A DNA stretch of 12,222 nt, taken from JBBKWG01 sp037968835. Its GTDB lineage: Bacteria; Pseudomonadota; Alphaproteobacteria; Rhodobacterales; Rhodobacteraceae. The notes below the pieces were generated by a model, which did not search any database, was not told the origin of the DNA, and worked only from the letters and a program-made list of their open reading frames with translations. The stretch spans positions 1 to 12,222 of the forward strand of contig JBBKWG010000054.1 of the NCBI GenBank assembly GCA_037968835.1. Direction: 5' to 3'. Both the position numbers and the translations under genes were made by a program. Position 1 is the stretch's first letter. Each line of letters begins with the position of its first letter. Of the stretch, positions 8,280 to 12,222 are shown piece after piece.

Positions 8280-9157
8280 GTGTCTGCCCCTTTGCGCCGG
8301 TGTTTGCGTTCTTCATCGCCGACCGCCTTGAAATCGGCATCGCGCACCAGCCGGTCCTCGCCCGCAAGGCAATGGAACCGCCGCCCGCGCATCCGTCCGA
8401 TCAGCGTCAGACCAACCTGTCGTGCAATATCGACGCCCCAAGCCGTGAAACCCGAACGCGACGCCAGAACCGGAATGCCCATGTGGGCGCATTTGATCAC
8501 CATTTCCGAAGTCAGCCGCCCGGTGGTGTAGAGGATCTTGTCGCCACCTGTCACACCTTCGGACAGCATCCAGCCCGCGATCTTGTCGACGGCGTTGTGC
8601 CGGCCGACGTCCTCCATATAGACCAACGGCCGATCCTTTTCACACAAGACAGTGCCGTGGATCGCCCCGGCTTCGAGGTAGAGCGACGGCGTGCGGTTGA
8701 TCCGGTCGGCAAGCGCGTAAAGCCAGGATGTGCGGACTTCAGCGGAAGGAAGCGTCAGGTTGTCCAACCCTTCCATCATGTCACCGAAAACGGTGCCGAC
8801 CGCGCAACCACTGGTGCGGGTCTTCTTCTTCAGCTTTTCCTCGTAAGTCGTCTGGCCGTCGGTGCGCACCACCACGGTCTCGAGTTCGGCATCGAAATCG
8901 ACACGTTCGACAGTCTCGCCGTCGCGCAGCATTCCCTGATTGCGCAGAAAGCCGAGCGCCAGAAACTCCGGATAGTCGCCGATCGTCATCGCGGTCACGA
9001 TTTCCTGACCGTTGAGGAATATCGTCAGCGGACGTTCCTCAACGACCGAAATCCGCCCGCTGGTGCCGGTCTCGTCCACACCGTCGACAAGGCGCGTCAA
9101 TCCCGCACGCCCCGGATCGGGCGCTATCAGATATTGATCGAGGTCATCACGAAGCAT
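8276..9157 (-). CDS. fdhD: FdhD sulfurtransferase, formate dehydrogenase accessory protein
   Basis: FdhD passes sulfur from a cysteine desulfurase to the bis-MGD cofactor and is required for active formate dehydrogenases. The product is 293 residues, within the family range (PF02634). Conserved parts seen are EERPLTIFLNGQEI (residues 40-53), MEDVGRHNAVDKIAG, LYTTGRLTSEMVIKCA, and PVLASRSGFTAWGVDIA. The usual CxxC sulfur-carrier motif reads TSGCAVGT here, so only Cys118 is present. The ATG at 9157 is the first suitable start; its ribosome binding site is weak. It is first in the operon, divergent from azlC by 58 bases, and overlaps the next gene by four bases. The genes for formate dehydrogenase itself are not in this window. 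Confidence 0.95.
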   Translation of the reverse strand: MLRDDLDQYLIAPDPGRAGLTRLVDGVDETGTSGRISVVEERPLTIFLNGQEIVTAMTIGDYPEFLALGFLRNQGMLRDGETVERVDFDAELETVVVRTDGQTTYEEKLKKKTRTSGCAVGTVFGDMMEGLDNLTLPSAEVRTSWLYALADRINRTPSLYLEAGAIHGTVLCEKDRPLVYMEDVGRHNAVDKIAGWMLSEGVTGGDKILYTTGRLTSEMVIKCAHMGIPVLASRSGFTAWGVDIARQVGLTLIGRMRGRRFHCLAGEDRLVRDADFKAVGDEERKHRRKGADT

Positions 9158-9215
9158 GAATTGATGCCGCCTGTCGCTTGGGCTATCCGCGTCGGACAGA
9201 GATTAGGGCGGGAAA

Positions 9216-9920
9216 ATGCCAACGACCACCGCAAAATCGGCCTACGTCCAGGGAGTCCTCGACGGGACTCCCTTCATTCTTGTCGCGATTCCCTTCGCGG
9301 TGCTCTTTGGCGTGGTCGCGACCGAGGCCGGACTTGACCTTGCGCAGACCATGGCGTTTTCGTTCGTCGTGATCGCCGGGGCGTCGCAATTCACCGCCGT
9401 CCAACTGATGAGCGACAATGCGTCGTTGTTGGTGGTGCTGGCCGCGTCGCTGGCGGTGAACCTCAGAATGGCGATGTATTCTGCCAGTCTGCAACCTCAT
9501 CTGGGGGCCGCGTCGCTCTGGAAGCGGGCCGCCGTCAGCTATCTCAATCTGGATCAGAGTTATATCGTCAGCATCGCCCGCTACGAGGACAATCCGGGAA
9601 TGTCGGTGAACGAAAAGGTCCGCTATTTCATTGGCGCGGTGACGATCATGGTGCCATGCTGGTACGCGTTCACCTATGTCGGGGCGGTTGCGGGCAGCGC
9701 GATTCCCGACGGGCTGGCACTGGATTTCGCCATGCCGATCTTGTTCATCGCGATGGTCGGGCCGATGCTGAAGACGCTCGCGCACCTCGCCGCCGCATTG
9801 ACGTCGATCGCCGTGGCGTTGGCGCTCGGGTTTCTTCCCTCGGGCACCAGCGTCCTGTTCGCGGGTCTCGCGGCGATGGCTGTCGGGGCGGAAGTCGAGC
9901 GCCGGATGGGCAGACCGTGA
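9216..9920 (+). CDS. azlC: AzlC family branched-chain amino acid exporter, large subunit
   Basis: AzlC proteins (PF03591) form, with a small AzlD partner, an inner-membrane exporter; E. coli YgaZ-YgaH exports valine and Bacillus AzlCD exports azaleucine. The product is 234 residues, usual length. The family's N-terminal stretch GVLDGTPFILVAIPFAVLFG and the signature VIAGASQFTAVQLM are visible, followed by several hydrophobic helices, including the second-half helices around ILFIAMVGPMLKTLAHLAAA and GFLPSGTSVLFAGLAAMAVG. ATG 9216 has a purine-rich GGGCGGG site close upstream. The stop overlaps the azlD start in GTGA, indicating coupled translation. The exact substrate cannot be told from sequence. 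Confidence 0.93.
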   Translation: MPTTTAKSAYVQGVLDGTPFILVAIPFAVLFGVVATEAGLDLAQTMAFSFVVIAGASQFTAVQLMSDNASLLVVLAASLAVNLRMAMYSASLQPHLGAASLWKRAAVSYLNLDQSYIVSIARYEDNPGMSVNEKVRYFIGAVTIMVPCWYAFTYVGAVAGSAIPDGLALDFAMPILFIAMVGPMLKTLAHLAAALTSIAVALALGFLPSGTSVLFAGLAAMAVGAEVERRMGRP

Positions 9921-10243
9921 GCTATTCCGCGGGCGAAATCTGGTTGGTGATCGCGGTTCTGGGGATTGGAACCTATCTGATCCGATTCTCGTTTCTGGGA
10001 CTCGTCGGCGACCGCAAGATGCCTGATTGGGTGCTGCGGCATCTTCGCTACACGCCCGTTGCTGTCCTGCCCGGCCTTGTGACGCCGCTCGTGCTCTGGC
10101 CCGCTGCGACAGACGGCAATCCCGATCCGGCACGGCTGGCAGCGGCATTGGCAACGGTTCTCGTCGCGTGGTGGACAAAGAACGTGATCTGGGGTGCGGC
10201 AGCCGGCGCGTTGACGCTGGCCGCGCTTTTGTCGCTCGCCTAG
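9917..10243 (+). CDS. azlD: AzlD family exporter, small subunit
   Basis: This is the small membrane partner of AzlC (PF05437), 108 residues, as expected for the family. It is mostly hydrophobic: a first helix EIWLVIAVLGIGTYLIRFSF, the typical LRYTPVAVLPGLVTPLVL segment, then ATVLVAWWTKNVIWGAAAGA and a final helix. The start is GTG 9917, overlapping the azlC stop in GTGA. The open frame reaches back to 9656 inside azlC, but only the GTG gives the family N-terminus. The TAG stop shares the bases CTAG with the stop of the convergent lipoprotein gene, so the two ends overlap by four bases. Confidence 0.93.
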   Translation: MSYSAGEIWLVIAVLGIGTYLIRFSFLGLVGDRKMPDWVLRHLRYTPVAVLPGLVTPLVLWPAATDGNPDPARLAAALATVLVAWWTKNVIWGAAAGALTLAALLSLA

Positions 10244-10863
10244 CCCTGCGGCGGACCCGTCGAGGCTTCAAACAGAACGTTGTGGTTCTTGTCGGCATCG
10301 TCGTCGGAAATCACGCGCGTGGTAACGCCGGGCAGGGTTCCGAATCTCTTGGATGTGCTGGTCGGGAAATAACTGACGGGAATCGATTCAAAGCCGCCGA
10401 CCTGCTTCAGGATACGGGTGATTGACAGCGAGCACTGGGCTTTGGGCACCGCGCCATAGGACTTCGCCAGCGCCGCAGCCTTGGCCGCCTGTGCCGGCGT
10501 CACCTGAATTTCCTGAACGATCACGTCGAACGTTTCGCGCGCGTGGTAGTCGATATAAACCTTCACCGCCTGTTCGGTCATGCCAAACAGCACATCGTTG
10601 CGCTCGGGAGTGAACGGCAGCGCAAAGGTGCCGGCCGGATCGAACATTATGCGCTGGTCGGCATTGATCATCAGCCCGGAATGCGCCCCCGAACCGTTTC
10701 GGGTGCTGACAACCGTAAACAGGGTCAGCGTCGGGGGCCCGGCATCGCGATAAGCATATTTCTGGACCTGCTCTTCGGACGCCCAGCGCGGTTGTGCCGG
10801 GCCACCGCACGCGGCCAGCAGAAAGGGCAGCGCGAGAAGCGCGAACAGCGTGTAGATGCGCAT
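10240..10863 (-). CDS. Putative lipoprotein of unknown function
   Basis: The 207-residue product starts with a lipoprotein signal: MRIYTLFALLALPFLLAAC, with lipobox LAAC and Cys19 as the lipidation site, so it is probably anchored in the cell envelope. The mature part has RNGSGAHSGLMI (His61), then QRIMFDPAGTF, and later GAVPKAQCSLSITRIL (Cys144). A His in an HxG-like strand followed later by a Cys starting a helix recalls circularly permuted NlpC/P60 (papain-like) proteins; this is inference from pattern and no family is firmly recognised. ATG 10863 is chosen because it begins the signal peptide; an open extension to 10941 overlaps the oxidase subunit gene. There is no clear ribosome binding site, and the gene starts 11 bases after the upstream stop, so coupling is likely. 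It converges with azlD. Confidence 0.85.
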   Translation of the reverse strand: MRIYTLFALLALPFLLAACGGPAQPRWASEEQVQKYAYRDAGPPTLTLFTVVSTRNGSGAHSGLMINADQRIMFDPAGTFALPFTPERNDVLFGMTEQAVKVYIDYHARETFDVIVQEIQVTPAQAAKAAALAKSYGAVPKAQCSLSITRILKQVGGFESIPVSYFPTSTSKRFGTLPGVTTRVISDDDADKNHNVLFEASTGPPQG

Positions 10864-10874
10864 GACCGGCGGCG

Positions 10875-11009
10875 TCAGGAGTTGAAGATCGCGAGGAAGA
10901 TCAGGATCGCAATGCTGCTGATAATGCCCCACTGAACCCACTTGATGAAACCCATGAAAGTCTTTTCCTGGGGCTCAATGTTCATATCGCCATGCTTGTA
11001 TTCAGCCAT
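10875..11009 (-). CDS. ctaH: aa3-type cytochrome c oxidase subunit IV (44 residues)
   Basis: This very short gene encodes 44 residues beginning MAEYKHGDMNIEPQEKTFMG and ending with one membrane helix, IISSIAILIFLAIFNS. The pattern (KHG-M-I, then TF-GFIK, a helix, and a final LA..NS) matches the bacterial aa3-type oxidase subunit IV family (PF07835) and the Paracoccus denitrificans protein as I recall it. That subunit packs against the oxidase core as a single helix; deletion in Paracoccus left activity largely intact. The ribosome binding site GGAGAAG lies 6 bases before ATG 11009. The other cox genes are not nearby. The lipoprotein gene follows 11 bases downstream. The symbol follows the Paracoccus name. 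Confidence 0.9.
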   Translation of the reverse strand: MAEYKHGDMNIEPQEKTFMGFIKWVQWGIISSIAILIFLAIFNS

Positions 11010-11114
11010 TTTTCTTCTCCGGTAATACTGTTTGAGATTGCCTAACCGAATTGGAAAGCGCTGTCACGACCCGCTTGACGCAGAGTGCCACAGGTTGAAG
11101 GGTTGATCGGACTC

Positions 11115-11143
11115 TTGTTTCTCATGCAATAAATCTATATATT
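11115..11143 (+). promoter_or_regulatory. Candidate promoter of the toxin-antitoxin operon
   Basis: TTGTTT (11115-11120) and TATATT (11138-11143) are separated by 17 bases and lie 23 bases before the antitoxin ATG. The stretch 11115-11150 is AT-rich in otherwise GC-rich DNA. Spacing and position fit a sigma-70-type promoter. Confidence 0.6.
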
Positions 11144-11144
11144 A

Positions 11145-11158
11145 CTTTCCAAGGAAAG
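11145..11158 (+). promoter_or_regulatory. Inverted repeat over the antitoxin ribosome binding site; candidate operator
   Basis: CTTTCC-AA-GGAAAG is a perfect 6-bp inverted repeat with a two-base centre. It lies immediately after the -10 element and includes the purine-rich ribosome binding site (AAGGAAAGGA) of the antitoxin. Antitoxins of this type commonly repress their own promoter by binding a palindrome of this size. A role as operator is inferred from position and symmetry. Confidence 0.45.
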
Positions 11159-11166
11159 GATCAGAT

Positions 11167-11541
11167 ATGGCGACCACTGCACTCATGGCGAAGACCGCGA
11201 CCAAAGGTCGGGTTCTGTCCAAGGCCGCATTCCGTGCGGCGTCCGAACTTGGGCTGACCCAGCGCGAGCTTGCCCAGATCATCGGAACCAGCGAGGCGAG
11301 TGTTTCGCGGATGCGCGATGGCGATTATTCGCTGTCGGGCAAGCCTTATGAACTGGCGGCATGTCTGGTCCGGGTTTTCCGCTCGCTCGATGCGATTGCG
11401 GGAAGTGACGAACGTTCGATTCGCGGCTGGATGACCAATCTCAACACCGATCTGGGTCGCGCCCCGAGGGAACTGGTCAAGGAAGCCGCCGGACTCGTCG
11501 ATGTGATGAACTATCTCGATGCCCGACGCGCTCCGCTTTAA
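11167..11541 (+). CDS. Xre/MbcA/ParS family antitoxin
   Basis: The 124-residue product matches the antitoxins that pair with RES toxins (Xre-like HTH plus the DUF2384 toxin-binding region, PF09722). A helix-turn-helix is visible at about residues 28-50 (LGLTQRELAQIIGTSEASVS), followed by RMRDGDYSLSGKPYELA, a middle helix LVRVFRSLDAIAG, DERSIRGWMTNLNTDLGRAP, and the C-terminal ELVKEAAGLVDVMNYLDA, the segment that in solved relatives plugs the toxin active site. ATG 11167 has a strong AAGGAAAGGA site upstream. Its 3' end overlaps the toxin start by 23 bases in another frame, so the pair is cotranscribed and translation is probably coupled. Autorepression through the palindrome at 11145-11158 is likely by analogy. 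Confidence 0.92.
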   Translation: MATTALMAKTATKGRVLSKAAFRAASELGLTQRELAQIIGTSEASVSRMRDGDYSLSGKPYELAACLVRVFRSLDAIAGSDERSIRGWMTNLNTDLGRAPRELVKEAAGLVDVMNYLDARRAPL

Positions 11542-12222
11542 GGCATATCGCGGCCGGGTCTGGCGCATTGTCGAAAGTCAGTCGCGGCCCTCGACCATGC
11601 GCATCGTCGACTCGCTGGAAGAACAGGCGGTGCTGGAGCAGATACTGGAAGACACGAAACCGCCGGTCCCCGCCGATTGCGCCCACCTGCACTATCTTTT
11701 CTGGTCCCCGTTCCGCTATGGCTGCTACCCCGGTCACTCGCGATTTCGCCGTCGCGGGCGCACACCGGGCGTCTACTACGCCGCCGAAAACGTGGCGACG
11801 GCCATCGCGGAATCGATCTGGGGCGGGTTGGCGACCTTCGCGGCTTCACCCGGCACGCCGCTGCCGCGAAACCCGGTCGAGCACACGGCGATCGAAGCCG
11901 ACATCCATGCGTCGAAGGCGGTCGATCTGACCGGGCCGCCGCTCAACGCGCGACACACCGACTGGACCCATCCCACCGACTATTCCGCCAGTCTCGCGCT
12001 TGCGGATCGGGTGCGCGCCGACGGGGGCGAAGCCATTCGCTATGCCTCGGTGCGCCACCCCGACGCGGCGGCGAACCTTGCGGTCCTCACATGCCGTGCG
12101 TTCGCGAAGCCTAACCCGATCAGCGTTCAGACCTGGAAAATTCTCCTGCGCAAAGCCGGCGCCAGCGCCGTCTGCGAAAGCCCCGCAAGCGGGGTCGACT
12201 TTCACGTCGACGGCCATCGGCT
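11519..12222 (+). CDS. RES domain toxin (3' end beyond window)
   Basis: RES-domain toxins (PF08808) act on NAD+: characterised members degrade it or transfer ADP-ribose to phosphoribosyl pyrophosphate synthetase, halting growth until neutralised. The frame opens at ATG 11519 and stays open for 234 codons to the window edge; the family is usually 150-240 residues, so little is missing. Visible features are GRVWRIVESQSRPSTMRIVD (residues 12-31), HYLFWSPFRYGCYPGHSRF (58-76), and RRGRTPGVYYAAENVATAIAE (78-98), which holds the Arg, Tyr and Glu expected around the NAD site. The RYASVR and NLAV segments near 176-190 also fit the family. The start overlaps the antitoxin by 23 bases. No frameshift or stop is seen. 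The actual substrate cannot be predicted. Confidence 0.9.
   Translation, partial: MPDALRFKAYRGRVWRIVESQSRPSTMRIVDSLEEQAVLEQILEDTKPPVPADCAHLHYLFWSPFRYGCYPGHSRFRRRGRTPGVYYAAENVATAIAESIWGGLATFAASPGTPLPRNPVEHTAIEADIHASKAVDLTGPPLNARHTDWTHPTDYSASLALADRVRADGGEAIRYASVRHPDAAANLAVLTCRAFAKPNPISVQTWKILLRKAGASAVCESPASGVDFHVDGHR

Noticed and set aside
9158..9215. Promoter pair between fdhD and azlC
   Set aside because: Two divergent promoters must lie near this 58-base gap, but only weak matches are present (for example TTGGGC and GATTAG at 17 bases), so none is called.
8300..9337. 345-codon plus-strand ORF
   Set aside because: It is antisense to fdhD and runs into the azlC start; no domain is recognised.
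9656..9916. Upstream extension of azlD
   Set aside because: The frame is open but lies inside azlC. The family N-terminus begins at GTG 9917, which overlaps the azlC stop.
9183..10298. 371-codon minus-strand ORF
   Set aside because: It is antisense to azlC-azlD, which show clear family motifs. The product is Arg-rich and lacks structure.
10864..10941. N-terminal extension of the lipoprotein
   Set aside because: It would overlap the oxidase subunit IV gene in another frame and would bury the lipoprotein signal peptide behind 26 residues.

Overview
The window is high-GC, tightly packed DNA from an alphaproteobacterium, most likely a member of the Rhodobacterales. The support is the style of RpoB, L10 and L7/L12, and a 44-residue protein whose second half closely resembles subunit IV of the Paracoccus aa3-type cytochrome c oxidase. 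No rRNA, tRNA, insertion sequence or CRISPR array was seen. Family assignments come from motifs recognised by eye, not from a database search.

Layout. (1) Positions 1-3782, minus strand: the core operon rplJ-rplL-rpoB. RpoB is cut by the window edge and about 859 N-terminal residues are present. A 234-bp hairpin-rich gap separates rplL from rpoB, and a long structured leader precedes rplJ. (2) 4245-5199, plus strand: a GFA-family zinc-type protein and a single-domain rhodanese, ending at hairpins that separate them from the convergent moeA. (3) 5281-9157, minus strand: a compact molybdenum-cofactor operon, fdhD - membrane protein of unknown function - mobA - mobB - small ORF - moeA. Every junction is a start/stop overlap. 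FdhD matures formate dehydrogenase; MobB and MobA serve the guanine-dinucleotide step and MoeA inserts molybdate. No formate dehydrogenase structural gene is in the window. (4) 9216-10243, plus strand: azlC-azlD, a two-gene branched-chain amino acid exporter, divergent from fdhD. (5) 10240-11009, minus strand: the tiny aa3 oxidase subunit IV gene followed by a lipoprotein gene of unknown function. (6) 11167-12222, plus strand: an Xre/MbcA/ParS-type antitoxin overlapping a RES-domain toxin that runs off the window end, with its own AT-rich promoter and a palindrome over the ribosome binding site.

Three genes lie outside a simple list of long ORFs: the 44-residue oxidase subunit (10875-11009), the 39-codon ORF bridging mobB and moeA (6531-6650), and the two edge-truncated genes rpoB and the RES toxin. 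The most interesting items are the bridging small ORF, a pair of mutually exclusive hairpins that hide or free the rplJ ribosome binding site, an FdhD with one cysteine where the family usually has CxxC, the unknown membrane protein inside the Mo-cofactor operon, and the lipoprotein with a His-then-Cys arrangement.
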